Shown in pieces: positions 28,097 through 38,225 of a stretch of 64,000 nt of DNA. The stretch is from ZC4RG30 sp963812195 (GTDB taxonomy: Bacteria > Pseudomonadota > Gammaproteobacteria > Steroidobacterales > Steroidobacteraceae): contig CAWEUI010000020.1 of assembly GCA_963812195.1 (NCBI GenBank), positions 145,675 to 209,674 on the forward strand, read 5' to 3'. Under the pieces are notes generated by a model. That model searched no databases. It was given only the letters and a program-made list of their open reading frames with translations, and had not been told where the DNA came from. Every line of letters begins with the position of its first letter. Within the stretch, counting starts at the first letter, position 1. Made by a program: the position numbers and the translations under genes.

Positions 28097-29683
28097 CTAT
28101 GAAACGCCCATCGCCCCTTTGATGAGTTTGACCATCTCCTCCGGAGCGGCCTCGGGACGATCCGCCGGCGTGTCGCGGCCGCCCGCATCGGCGGCCAGCG
28201 CGTCCAGAAGTGTCTTGCCTTTGGCGTCCTTGATGTCCGTGCGCGCGCCGTGATCGAGCAGGTACCTGGCCACCCGCGTCCAGTTGTTGCTGACGGCACC
28301 GAACAGCGCAGTCTGGCCCTGGCGGTCGGTCATGGAGCTGGGTCGCGCGATGATCGCGGTGTGGCTGCTGGTGTCGGTGATCCGTGCATTGATGTCGGCA
28401 CCGGCCTTGAGCAGCATGTCGATCACGGCGATGGCATTGGCCTGGGGATCCACGCCGGCGATGGGACCCTGCCCCCCACACGACCGCGCGTGGCGCCGAT
28501 GCCGGCGGCCGCCATCAACGGCGTCACGCCCATCACGTTGGGCAGGTCCGGCAGGGCGCCGTGCGCCAGCAGCAGGGCCACCGCGTCCTTGTCCACCGAT
28601 ATCGCGGCGCGCAGCAACGGCGAGCAGCCGGTGGTCATCAGGTCATCGGCGAAACGGCCGGGACGGAACGGCCTGTGCATGTCGAGCTGCGTGTTGGGGT
28701 TCGCGCCCATCTCCAGCAGCCGCTGCAACAACTTCAGTGCGCCGCCCTGTGCCGCGCCGCGATGGCCCGTCGTTGGAGCGGGAGCCGGCCGGGCCGCCGC
28801 GGGCGCCCCCGCGGGTGCGCATGTCGGCGGCCAGATAGACCGCCGTGCGGCCCCACCAGTCGAACAGGTCCGGATTCGCGCCCTGGTCGAGCAGGAAATT
28901 GGCGATGTCGTAGTGGTTGTTGTCGATGGCATTCATCAGCGGCGTCACGCCGTCCGGCGTCGGCCGGTTGACGGCGGCGCCGGCCTTCACCAATGACTGC
29001 GCGCACGCAAGGCAGCCGCGACACGTCGCGTACAGCAGCGGCGTCAGACCACCGGTCGGCCGGTACTGCGCGCGCGGTTCGGAAGTGATCTGGTTGCCCC
29101 AGTCATTGGCATCCGCGCGTATGTCCACTTCGGCCTTGTGGGCGATCAGGAAGTCCACCACCTGCGGATTCGGCCGGACGCGGGCGGATCACCCATCACC
29201 GCCCACATCAGCGCGCTCTGGTGACGGTAGCGCTCACGCGTGTTGACCCGTCGCGCCGGCCTTCACCAGTTCTTCGACCAGAGGCAGGCTGCCCAGCCGC
29301 GCCGCGAGCAGCAGCGGCGTCTCGTCATCATGGTTGCCCTGGTTCGGGTCCGCGCCGGCCCGCAGCAGCATGGTGGCCATGTCGACGTCGGCCAGATCGA
29401 TGGCCTCGGTCAGCGGCGTGGCGCCCAGCGTATTGGCGAGGTTGGGCTTGGCGCCATGCTTGAGCAGCTCCTGCACCATTTCGTGATCGACGCCGTGCAC
29501 GGCCCACAGCAGCGGCGAGGAACCATCCGGCTGCAAGGCGTTGACATCGCTGCCCGCATTGATGGCCGCAAGGGCCTCGTGACGCTGGCCATGCTCGATC
29601 AGATCGGCCAGATCCGCGGCCGAGGCCAGGGCCGGCAGCAATACGCCGGCAAGCAATGTCAGCAGTCGCTGGGTCGTCTTCAT
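28097..29683 (-). pseudogene. Exported ankyrin-repeat protein gene with about four frameshifts
   Basis: Similarity runs from the ATG at 29683 (signal peptide MKTTQRLLTLLAGVLLPALASA) to the stop at 28097 and changes frame near 29240, 29178, 28775 and 28475. Ankyrin units are obvious, for example DGSSPLLWAVHGVDHEMVQELLKHGA, DGVTPLMNAIDNNHYDIANFLLDQGA and KDAKGKTLLDALAA. It is a paralogue of the intact ankyrin gene at 38218-39954 with the same order of repeats, including a SEPRAQ block and a KGKTxLD end. Total length is 529 codons, divisible by three. Decay and base-call errors cannot be separated here. Confidence 0.75.
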
Positions 29684-29765
29684 GGTCGCCCGATTGTACG
29701 TGCAGGTCATGGGTCGCTGCGCACCGGATCGGTCGGGGGCAGCAGATACCCGTGCCTGACCATGC

Positions 29766-31898
29766 TCATCTGCGGCAGCGTACTGGCAGGGCACGCAATC
29801 GGGCAGAAACAATTCGCGGTTCGCGGCCACTGACCGGGTTCCTGTAGCCCCACCACATGGGCAGGATCTTCGGCCACGCCCAGGGCTCGCCGGTACCGCC
29901 GCGAAAGTGTTCCTGCAGGCGACCCAGCTCGCTGATCGGCACATCGGGCCGGAACTCGGCGACCAGGTCCGCCCCGAAGTATCTGCGCGGACGCGGCGGT
30001 GCAGTGGCGGTGCTGCCCGCAGCGGACGCCGCCGGCGCCGGCCGTGCCGGCGGCGGCTTCACGGGTGAGACGGAGGGCCGGTCCCGCGCGGCCGACCAGC
30101 CACCCTTCCAGTCCGGCATCTCGAAGTACGGCTCGTCCAGCGACAGGTTCCACAACCGCCAGATGCCATCCTCCAGAATCAGGTGATCGTCCGGATACAT
30201 GGCGCCGAACAGCGTGCCGCCGCGCTGCTTCGAGGTATTGGGATGAAATAGATATGTGCGCAGCCGCGCCGAGCGGCCATCGGGCGCGATGTTGATCACC
30301 GGCTGGATGCGCCAGTGGAAGGCCACCCCGGCACGCGTGTTCACCGGATCCCCGTACTCCAGGTTCAACGCGTGCGCGATACGCTCGTAGCCGGTGTAGT
30401 AACCGGCGAAGGGCACCTGCTTGGTGCCGCCTTTGCCGAATATGCGGGCCAGCGAGGGCCACTGGAAGTCGTCGGCGTATTCGCCATAAGCAGTGGAGAC
30501 GTTTTCCGCACCGTCATAGGCGCGAGCCACCATCAGGCGGCGCGCGGCTTCGCGCAGGCGCACCTGCTCATCCGGTGCTGATCGCGCGGTGGAAGTCGCG
30601 ACGTGAATCGCACCGGAGAGCGGATCTGCCGCCACCAGCCGCATGCCGGCCGGCGCATCGACCGGCTTGCCGCTCACCGGTTGCGCGCCGACAAAGGCGG
30701 GAATGATGCGATCCTGTGCGCCGGCGTCCGCCGCCGGCACCGGCCGGTCCGGCGCCGCCGCACCCTTCGGCATCGGCGCGGCGATGCGGCTCCTGCCCCA
30801 GCCCTGGCTGTATGTGGACCTGAACAGCGGAAAGACACGCATCTCGCGCACTTTCCACAAACCGTCCTCCTTCACGAAGCGGTTGTCGAAGACCGAGACC
30901 TCCCAGAATGCCTCGCCCTTGTCGGCCTCGCCCAGCATGCCCAGTTCGATGCCGCGCACGCGCGCCTCGCGGCGACCCGGCGCGATGCTGACCACCGTGT
31001 CGAACTGCAGCCGATCATTGAGCACGCCGTGCGTGAGACCGGCCGGACCCATCAGTTCCAGCGCCTTGCGGATATTGCGCCCCGCATAGATGCCGACCCC
31101 ACCCACTTCGTACACGCCATCGCTGGCGAACAGGTCCGTGACGTCATCCCACATGCGCCGATCCACGTAGTAGCCATAGGCCGCCTGCAGGTTGCGCACC
31201 AGGCTCTCGTCGTTCATCACGCCGATGCGATTCTCCAGCTCGGTGAGCGTGGCGTGGCTTGCCGGGGCCGCGCCGGCCGGCTCGGGGACGGGCACGCCGC
31301 TCTCATCGGCGGTGAAGTGATAGGGAACCACCGTCAGGTCGCCGCCTTTCCAGTTGGTCCAGCCGGTCTGGTAGGAACCGGCGTACTGCGGATGGAAATG
31401 CTGCACGCTGATCTGCCATTTGCCATCGCGCCGCACGTACTCATTCTCGAACACGCCGCCGCGCATGCTGGCATTGCCCTGCGCATCACTGGCAAGCAGC
31501 AGCCCGTACCAGCGACCCCTGGCCGATTCGCCATCGACGGACAGATTCACCAGCGGCTCTTCGATCAGCTCGGTGTGAACCTCACCCGGCCGCAGGCCCT
31601 GGTGCCCCGCGCCCTCGTGATCGGCAAGGTAGGCGCCGATTGCCCGGCGACCCGTCACGGTGTGGTCGTCAAATACGTACTTGCCGTCGGGGGCAAACAG
31701 CCCTGCCATCTGCTGCCACAATCCGAATTGCGAATATTGGGCGTAGCTGCGCTGCAGGTTCTTGACCGCCCGCACTGATTCGGCGCGATCCACATCGCGC
31801 GCCAGCTCGTCGTGAACATTTCGGCAAGCGGCCGTCGCGGGCAACACAATCATCGCCGCCGCCAGGACCATTGCGGCATGTGACCTGCAATACGCCAT
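29766..31898 (-). CDS. Exported protein with three tandem SnoaL/NTF2-like domains
   Basis: A 710-residue protein with a signal peptide (MAYCRSHAAMVLAAAMIVLPATAAC; a lipid anchor is possible) and GGGGGGG before the ATG at 31898. Three NTF2-fold domains follow one another: VKNLQRSYAQYSQFGLWQQMAGLFAPDG (about 40-185), LVRNLQAAYGYYVDRRMWDDVTDLFASDG (about 225-375) and a divergent third with STAYGEYADDFQWPSLARIFG (about 450-600). A Pro/Ala linker and a short tail close it. Triple fusions suggest an internal trimer or a multi-site binding scaffold. The last 16 residues look frame-slipped; another frame ending at 29707 could carry the true C-terminus. Confidence 0.8.
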   Translation of the reverse strand: MAYCRSHAAMVLAAAMIVLPATAACRNVHDELARDVDRAESVRAVKNLQRSYAQYSQFGLWQQMAGLFAPDGKYVFDDHTVTGRRAIGAYLADHEGAGHQGLRPGEVHTELIEEPLVNLSVDGESARGRWYGLLLASDAQGNASMRGGVFENEYVRRDGKWQISVQHFHPQYAGSYQTGWTNWKGGDLTVVPYHFTADESGVPVPEPAGAAPASHATLTELENRIGVMNDESLVRNLQAAYGYYVDRRMWDDVTDLFASDGVYEVGGVGIYAGRNIRKALELMGPAGLTHGVLNDRLQFDTVVSIAPGRREARVRGIELGMLGEADKGEAFWEVSVFDNRFVKEDGLWKVREMRVFPLFRSTYSQGWGRSRIAAPMPKGAAAPDRPVPAADAGAQDRIIPAFVGAQPVSGKPVDAPAGMRLVAADPLSGAIHVATSTARSAPDEQVRLREAARRLMVARAYDGAENVSTAYGEYADDFQWPSLARIFGKGGTKQVPFAGYYTGYERIAHALNLEYGDPVNTRAGVAFHWRIQPVINIAPDGRSARLRTYLFHPNTSKQRGGTLFGAMYPDDHLILEDGIWRLWNLSLDEPYFEMPDWKGGWSAARDRPSVSPVKPPPARPAPAASAAGSTATAPPRPRRYFGADLVAEFRPDVPISELGRLQEHFRGGTGEPWAWPKILPMWWGYRNPVSGREPRIVSARLRALPVRCRR

Positions 31899-32101
31899 TC
31901 GATCCCCCCCTGCTTTCACGCAGGCTATCACCGGCCGGCCAAAAGCTGCATCGATGAGTGGCCGGCAGCCAGTATGATTGGTCGCCAGTGCCGCCGGGAT
32001 TTCGGGTCCGGCACTGCCATTTCCTGCCAACAACATGAGATGTGGACGAGGATCGCCAGGGTCGTCGCAACCACCAGCAGAAGATCGCCCGCGGAGGGGA
32101 C

Positions 32102-33194
32102 ATGAACGGGGAACACGGACCAACACGTCGCAACATCCTGCGAGGAGCCATGGGACTGGTGGGCCTGGCGTCAGCCGGAGCCGTCGCACCGGCCCTGGCG
32201 CAGCAGGCCACGCAGCAGGGGCAGCAGCGCACGCCACAACAGGGCGGATCAGGCGCGGCCCGAGGCCCCGGCGCCAACGCCAGAAACAAGGTTCTGCCCG
32301 GCATGCAGATCGTGCTGCTGGGTACGCGGGGCGGACCCGGCGTGGATCTCGAAGCGTGCCGAGACCTCCACCGCCATCGTCGTCGACGGCGTGCCCTACA
32401 TCGTGGATTGCGGCTACGGCGCCTTGCGCAACATGGTGGCGGCCGACATCGCCACCTCGAAGATCGAGAAGATGGTCTTCACCCATCTGCACAACGACCA
32501 CACCGCCGATCTGCCCGCGCTGCTTACATTGCAGTACACGGGCGGACGCACCAGGCCCATCGACCTGTACGGCCCCTACGACACCGAGGCGCTGGTGCGC
32601 TCGGTCATCGCCTACTGCGAGATCGACGCGGGCATCCGCGCCGTGGACGAAGGTCGCAAGACCAATCCGGCCGAGCTGTATCGCGGCCACAATGTCGATG
32701 CGACTTCCGAGCCGCTGCAGATCTTCAGTGACGAGCGGGTGAAGGCCAGCACGGTCCAGAACACCCACTACCCCGACCATACCCTCAGGAACATGCCCTA
32801 CCGGTCCATCGGCGTGCGCTTCGACAGCAAGGACCGCTCGGTGGTGATCAGCGGCGATACCAACTATTCGAAGAACCTGGTCAAGCTGGCCAGGGATGCC
32901 GATGTCTTCATATGCGAGATCATGGAGCAGAGCGTGCGGGACCGCTGGCTGGCACAGCTCAAGGCCGATCCGGACCTGGCCAACCACGCCAGTATCGGCC
33001 GGCATGTCTCCGAGACCCATGCCACGCCGGAGGATGTGGGGCGCATGGCCGCCGAGGCCAATGTCAAATTGCTGGTGCTCAATCACCAGCTGACCAGCGC
33101 CGGGAGCGCCTCGCCGCTGGCAACGCTGCTCGAGGCCGTGCGCAAGCACTACCACGGCGAGGTGGTGCTGGGTAGCGACCAGATGATGATCTAG
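32102..33194 (+). CDS. Tat-exported metallo-beta-lactamase-fold hydrolase (RNase Z-like), one frameshift
   Basis: The ATG at 32102 has GGAGGGG just before it and begins a twin-arginine signal (TRRNILRGAMG...). The frame changes near 32352, after LGTRGGPGVDL, and continues as TSTAIVVDGVPYIVDCGYG to the stop at 33194. One surplus base over 1093 nt explains it. The catalytic motif HLHNDHTAD is the HxHxDH metal site; SGDTNYSKNLVKLARDADVFICE and LVLNHQL supply the later ligands. The order matches arylsulfatase- or RNase Z-type periplasmic hydrolases. It opens the plus-strand set of exported proteins; function is probably hydrolysis of an ester. Confidence 0.82.
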
Positions 33195-33409
33195 AGGATC
33201 CTCGCGAACCTTTTGGGGTTCGCGAGGATCATAAGGAACAGGGAGCGCGTCGCCCGAGGGCGGCTATTGGTTCGCGATGCGAATATGTCGCGCCGCGGGC
33301 GCAATGGACGCCCCTGGGCTGATCTTCTATCTTCCGGCAGCGCCTTACCGGGCCGTGAAGAATGGCTGGCAGGCAGGACAATTAAGTGCTTAGGCAAGGG
33401 GATGGGGTA
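33195..33409. other. Intergenic region with hairpin and the leader of the DUF1592-type gene
   Basis: It contains a perfect 14-bp inverted repeat at 33197-33230 (loop TTTTGG) starting 3 nt after the MBL-hydrolase stop codon. The rest is G+C-rich and shows no coding signal. An A+T-rich segment near 33389-33401 and an AAGGGG ribosome-binding site precede the ATG at 33410. No clear promoter hexamers are recognisable. Confidence 0.5.
33197..33230. terminator. Perfect 14-bp hairpin without a U-tract
   Basis: GATCCTCGCGAACC pairs exactly with GGTTCGCGAGGATC across a 6-nt loop. The position directly after a stop codon suggests transcription termination or mRNA 3'-end protection. No run of T follows on either strand, so it is not a standard intrinsic terminator. 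Confidence 0.5.
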
Positions 33410-35888
33410 ATGCGCAAGAGCGTAGCGAAGGTGGGTCGTGGGTTGCGACTGACTGGTGTGGGAATGACGCTGGTCGCGCTGGCCACGGCCAGCAGTGCTG
33501 CCATGGCACAGTCGGCAGCCACCGCCGACAACAGCGCCGCCCTGAAGTCCCTGACCAAGGGCTACTGCGTGAAGTGCCACAACACCGAGGACTGGGCCGG
33601 TGGTGTGGCCATGGATACCCTGGACCTCGACCACGTCACCAAGAACCAGAAGATCTGGGAGACCGCGGTCAACAAGTTGCGCGGTCGGCTCATGCCGCCG
33701 GCCGGGCAGAAGCAACCGAGCCAGTCGGATGTCGACGCCGTGGTGGGGTACCTGGAGACCTCCATCGACGCCAGCCAGAAGGTGCAGCCCGTCGGCTACG
33801 TGCCCATCCAGCGCCTGAGCCGCGCCGAGTTTGCGGCCACCATCAAATCGCTGATCGGCGCCGACATCGACGCGAAGAAGGCGCTGCCCACCGAGGTCGA
33901 GGTGGACGGCTTCACCAACATCGCCAGCGCGCTGGCCGTATCCCCGTCCTTCATGGAGCAGTACCTGTCGACGGTGCGCCACGCCGTGCAACAGGCAGTC
34001 GGCGAAGCGGTACCGAAGATGGCCAAGACCACCATCCCGGTGGCGCCGGCCACGGCAGCGGACTTTCCGCTGGGCACCCGGGGCGGAACGGGCCGCGGCG
34101 GCGGGGTAAGTTTCAATTACGTGTTCCCGGCTGACGGCGAGTATCGCTTCAGCGTGCCGGCAGAGGATTACCTGGACATGGGCCTGTACCCGCGCGGTGC
34201 CCAGTACGCCTCGACCATGGTCATTCTGGTGGACGGCGTCGAGGTGGTGCGCAAGGTCCTGGGCGGACCGGAATACCTGAACATCCTTGACCGCGACGGT
34301 CCGGCCGGCGCCAAGAAGGTGCTGGGCATGGTTGCCAGCAGCGCCCAGGTGAAGGCCGGCGAGCACCACGTCGTGATGACCTTCATCGACCGCTCCGAGG
34401 CACTGAGCAACGATTCGACCGGTGGGGGCGGTCCGTTCTTCGGCGGCGGCCACATCAACGACATGCCCATCATCCAGACCGCGGTGGAAGTGGAAGGTCC
34501 GTTCGATCCGCATGGCCTGTCGATGAACGCCAGCCGCGCCAAGATCTTCGTGTGCGAGCCGAAGAACACGGCCGACGAGCGGCCCTGCGCGGAAAAGATC
34601 GCGCGGCACATGGCCGGCGAGGCCTTCCGCCGCCCGGCCACCGACGCGGACGTGAAGGCATTCATGCCGTTCTACGACGATGCGCGCAAGGGTCCCGGTG
34701 GTTTCGATGCCGGCATCACGGAACTGGTAACGGCAATCCTGTCCAGCCCGGACTTCCTGTATCGCAACATCAAGGCTTCCCCACAGCCTGACACTTCCCG
34801 TCCGCTGACCGGCCTGGAACTGGCCTCGCGGCTGTCCTTCCTGATGTGGAACACCGGCCCGGACAAGCAGCTGCTGGACCTGGCCACCTCCAATCGCCTG
34901 TCCGACCCGGCTGTAATGGATGCGCAGGTGGCGCGGATGCTCAAGGATCCGCGGGCCAACGCGCTGGTCGAGGACTTCGCGCTGTCGTGGCTGAACCTTG
35001 GCAACCTGTCTCAGGTCGAGCCCACCGATCGCTCCTGGAACGACGGCATGCGCGCGAACTTCGAAAAGGAGATCCGGCTGTTCATCGGCAGCGTGCTGCT
35101 GCAGGATCGCAGCGTCACCGACCTGCTCAACGCCGACTGGACCTTCGTCAACGAGGATCTGGCGCGGCAGTACGGCATCAAGGGCGTGCACGGCTCGCAG
35201 TTCCGGCGCGTGACGCTCACCGATCCAACCCGCTTCGGACTGCTGGGCAAGGGCGCCGTGTTGCTGGCCACGTCGTACAGCGATCGCACCTCGCCGGTAC
35301 GGCGCGGTGCCTGGGTGCTGGACAAGATCATGGGCACGCCGCCCGCGCAGCCGCCGCCCAATGTGGTGACGGACCTGTCGGTAAAGGAAGGCCAGCCGGT
35401 CACCACGGTGCGGGCGCGGCTGGAGCTGCACCGGACCAACCCCACCTGCAAGTCCTGCCACGGACTGATCGATCCGTTCGGTCTGGCGCTGGAGAACTTC
35501 GACAACACCGGCCGCTGGCGCAACGTCGATCAGGAGGCTCACGCGCAGATCGACCCCAAGTCGACGCTGTCGAGCGGGATCGTGCTGGACGGGCCCAAGG
35601 ACGTGCGCGGGCTACCTGGACAGCCGCCCGGACCAGTTCCCGACCACGGTCACCCGGCGCCTGATGACCTACGCGCTGAACCGCGAGCTGGAGTACTACG
35701 ACATGCCCGAAGTGCGGCGCATCGTGCACGAGGCCGCCAAGAGCAACTACAAGTTCACCGCCATCCTGGATGGCATCGTGAACAGTGCCGCATTCCGCCG
35801 TCAGGGGTCAGAGCCAGCCGAAAAGACCCCCAAGAAGATAGTGGCATCCAATTCGACCACCGCCGCCAACCTGCCCGCGCAGCGATAG
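33410..35888 (+). CDS. Exported DUF1592-family protein with two haem-c motifs (planctomycete cytochrome-like), one frameshift
   Basis: About 825 residues. The signal peptide ends near SSAAMAQ. An N-terminal CVKCH haem motif lies at residues 53-57 and a second, CKSCH, near residue 681 in the segment NPTCKSCHGLIDPFGLALENFD. In between come the helical DUF1587/DUF1592/DUF1595-type regions (YVPIQRLSRAEFAATIKSLIG, TGLELASRLSFLMWNTGPD), then DUF1588 and DUF1585 parts. The frame slips at a GGG run at 35609-35611; removing one G restores LDSRPDQFPTTVTRRLMTYALN and the true stop at 35888. The family is predicted to be periplasmic redox machinery. The DUF1552 partner gene follows 10 nt later. Confidence 0.85.
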
Positions 35889-35898
35889 GAGATCGACC

Positions 35899-37246
35899 AT
35901 GGCGCATTTCCTCACCAAGAAGCATCTTTCCCGCCGCACGTTCCTGCGCGGCAGCGGCGGTGTCGCGCTCGGACTGCCGTTCCTGACGGCCATGGTGCCG
36001 GCCGGAACCGCGCTGGCAAAGAGCCGCGGCCGCGCCCAAACTGCGCGCCGGATTCTTCTACCTGCCGCACGGCGCGATCATGAACAACACGCCCTATGGC
36101 AAGGAGGTCGATGGCTGGACCTGCACCGGCAAGGGCGCGAACTTCACGCTGGGCAAGACCATTGCCCCGCTGGATCCGTTCAAGAAGTACCTGACGACGT
36201 TCGACAACATCGAGAACACCGCCGCGCTGGGTTCGGTGCACGTACTGAACCCGGCGACCTGGCTGTCCTGCGTGCGTCCGGATACGGCGGCCAAGGGCGC
36301 CAGCATGTCCACCACGCTGGACCAGGTCATCGCCCAGAAGCTGGGGCAGGAGACCGCATTGCCGTCGCTGGAGCTGGCCTCGGAAACCACCGTGCAGATC
36401 GCGGCCGGCAACGGCGGCTTCTATGCCATCACCACCTCCTTCGCGGCGCCGAACAAGCCGCTGCCGATGGAGCACAACCCGCGCAAGGTGTTCATCCAGC
36501 TCATGGGTGAAGGCGACACGGCCGCCGAGCGCGCGGCGCTGGTGCACAAGAACGCCAGCGTTCTCGACATGATTGCCGAACGCACCCAGGCATTGCGCAA
36601 GGATCTGGGGCCGGCCGACCAGCGCTCGCTGTCGGACTACCTGGACACGGTGCGCGAGCTGGAGCGGCGCGTGAACATGGCCGGCAGCCGCGACCTGGGC
36701 AACATCCAGGTACCGGATGCGCCGGTCGGCGAGCTGGAGGACTTCGACAAGCAGCTGAAGATGATGTTCGACCTGATCGCACTGGCCTACCAGGCCGACC
36801 TCACGCGCGTCGCGACGTTCGTGCAGGCCGCCGAAGGCACCGCGCGCCCCTATCCCATCGTGAAGGTGTCCGGCGGATTCCACCCGGTCAGCCATCACTC
36901 CAACCAGCGTGACCGCATCGACGACCTGCTGCGCATCCAGCACTACCACATGGCGCGCTTCGGGGACTTCCTGCAGAAGCTGGCGAACACGCCGGAAGGC
37001 GAAGGTTCGGTACTGGACCATTCGCTGTTCCTGTATGGCTCGAACATGGGCAACAGCAACGCGCACGACAATTATCCGCTGCCGGAGGTGCTGGTTGGCG
37101 GCGCCAATGGCAAGCACGTGGGCGGCAAGAACGTGACGTTGCCCGAACGCACGCCGCTGGCCAACCTGCACCTGACGATCCTGGACAAGCTCGGCATTCC
37201 GCAGCCCAGTTTCGGCAACAGTACCGGCCTGATTTCCGAGGTCTGA
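35899..37246 (+). CDS. Tat-exported DUF1552-family protein, one frameshift
   Basis: About 448 residues from the ATG at 35899. The twin-arginine signal SRRTFLRGSGG is followed by a hydrophobic stretch. The frame changes near 36035; one extra base separates the signal region from GFFYLPHGAIMNN, after which the DUF1552 domain runs unbroken to 37246. Features include NIENTAALGSVH, a long helix DQRSLSDYLDTVRELERRV and a C-terminal LYGSNMGNSNAHDNYPLPEVLVGG, the alkaline-phosphatase-like layout of this family. DUF1552 and DUF1592 genes occur together in many genomes and their joint function is unknown. Confidence 0.85.
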
Positions 37247-37247
37247 A

Positions 37248-38225
37248 ATGCCGTTTGACCGCAGAAGGTTTCTCAAGGGTTCACTGACCGGCGTGGCCGG
37301 GCTCGGTTCGCTGCCGCTGCTGGGCAGCCTGACCGGCTGTCAGACCGCGCCGGCCGGCGCGAAGGCTGCGACGTCGCAGGTCGCCAGGGTCGTGCCGGCC
37401 AGGGCATTGCCGCTGGAGAAGCTCACCGATCGCATCAGCGTAATCAGTGGCGCGCCGGGCAATGTGGTCGTGCTCAATGCCGGCGACGGCGCGATGCTGG
37501 TGGACAGCGGCTCGGTGGAGCTGGCCACGTCGGTGCAGAAGACGCTGGCCGGCGCGCATGTGCACACGCTGTTCAACACCCACTACCACGCGGACCAGAC
37601 CGGCGGCAACGCGCTGTTTGGCAAGGCCGGCGCGCAGATCCACGCCCAGACCATCACCAGGCAGTGGCTGGCGGCGGACTACTACGTGCCGGCGGAAGAC
37701 CGCTGGGTGAGAAAGCCGCCGCCGGAGGCCGTGCCGACCGTGACCTTCCGCAAGAAGGGCGAAATGACGCTGGGCCCCGAGAGCATCGAATTCGGCTACC
37801 TGCTCGAAGCGCACACCCGCGGCGACGCCTATGTGTACTTCCGCGATTCCAACGTGCTGGCGACCGGCTGCGTGGTCTCGCCGGTGCGCGACCCGTCGAT
37901 CGACTGGTACGCCGGCGCCTGGCTGGGCGGCCGCGCCGACGCGATGGATACGCTGGTTGCGGTGGCCAATGAGCAGACCCGCATCGTGCCGGCCTACGGT
38001 CCGGTGATGAACTACGCCCAGCTCAAGGCCGAGGGCGATCTGATGAAGAAGCTCTACGAGCTTACCGCCGACCTGGTCCACCACGGCCACAGCGCCGAGG
38101 ACATGATGAACGATCACGTCATGGACAAGGTCGATCGCAAGTTCAAGGACCCGTTCAAGTTCCTCTACGATGTTTCCAAGGCCTTCCAGGCCCACTACAC
38201 CAATTTCGGGGGCAACGTTGTCTAA
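37248..38225 (+). CDS. Tat-exported lipoprotein, metallo-beta-lactamase fold with HxHxDQ site
   Basis: A 325-residue protein starting 1 nt after the DUF1552 stop. RRRFLKGSLTG is a Tat motif and LTGCQ near Cys31 a lipobox, so it is probably a Tat-exported lipoprotein. The metal motif is THYHADQTGGN (His112, His114, Asp116, Gln117); the second His of the canonical HxHxDH is Gln. The following AHTRGDAYVYFRD provides another ligand His. It resembles the quinoprotein-relay/SoxH-like MBL group. Loss of one ligand may alter metal content or leave a non-hydrolytic role. It is coupled to the ankyrin gene by an 8-nt overlap. Confidence 0.82.
   Translation: MPFDRRRFLKGSLTGVAGLGSLPLLGSLTGCQTAPAGAKAATSQVARVVPARALPLEKLTDRISVISGAPGNVVVLNAGDGAMLVDSGSVELATSVQKTLAGAHVHTLFNTHYHADQTGGNALFGKAGAQIHAQTITRQWLAADYYVPAEDRWVRKPPPEAVPTVTFRKKGEMTLGPESIEFGYLLEAHTRGDAYVYFRDSNVLATGCVVSPVRDPSIDWYAGAWLGGRADAMDTLVAVANEQTRIVPAYGPVMNYAQLKAEGDLMKKLYELTADLVHHGHSAEDMMNDHVMDKVDRKFKDPFKFLYDVSKAFQAHYTNFGGNVV

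Noticed and set aside
33191..35542. A 783-codon minus-strand frame
   Set aside because: It is antisense to the DUF1592-type gene and has no family motif.
35605..35615. Programmed ribosomal frameshift in the DUF1592-type gene
   Set aside because: The site is a plain GGG without a slippery heptamer or a following pseudoknot, and a base-call insertion explains it more simply.
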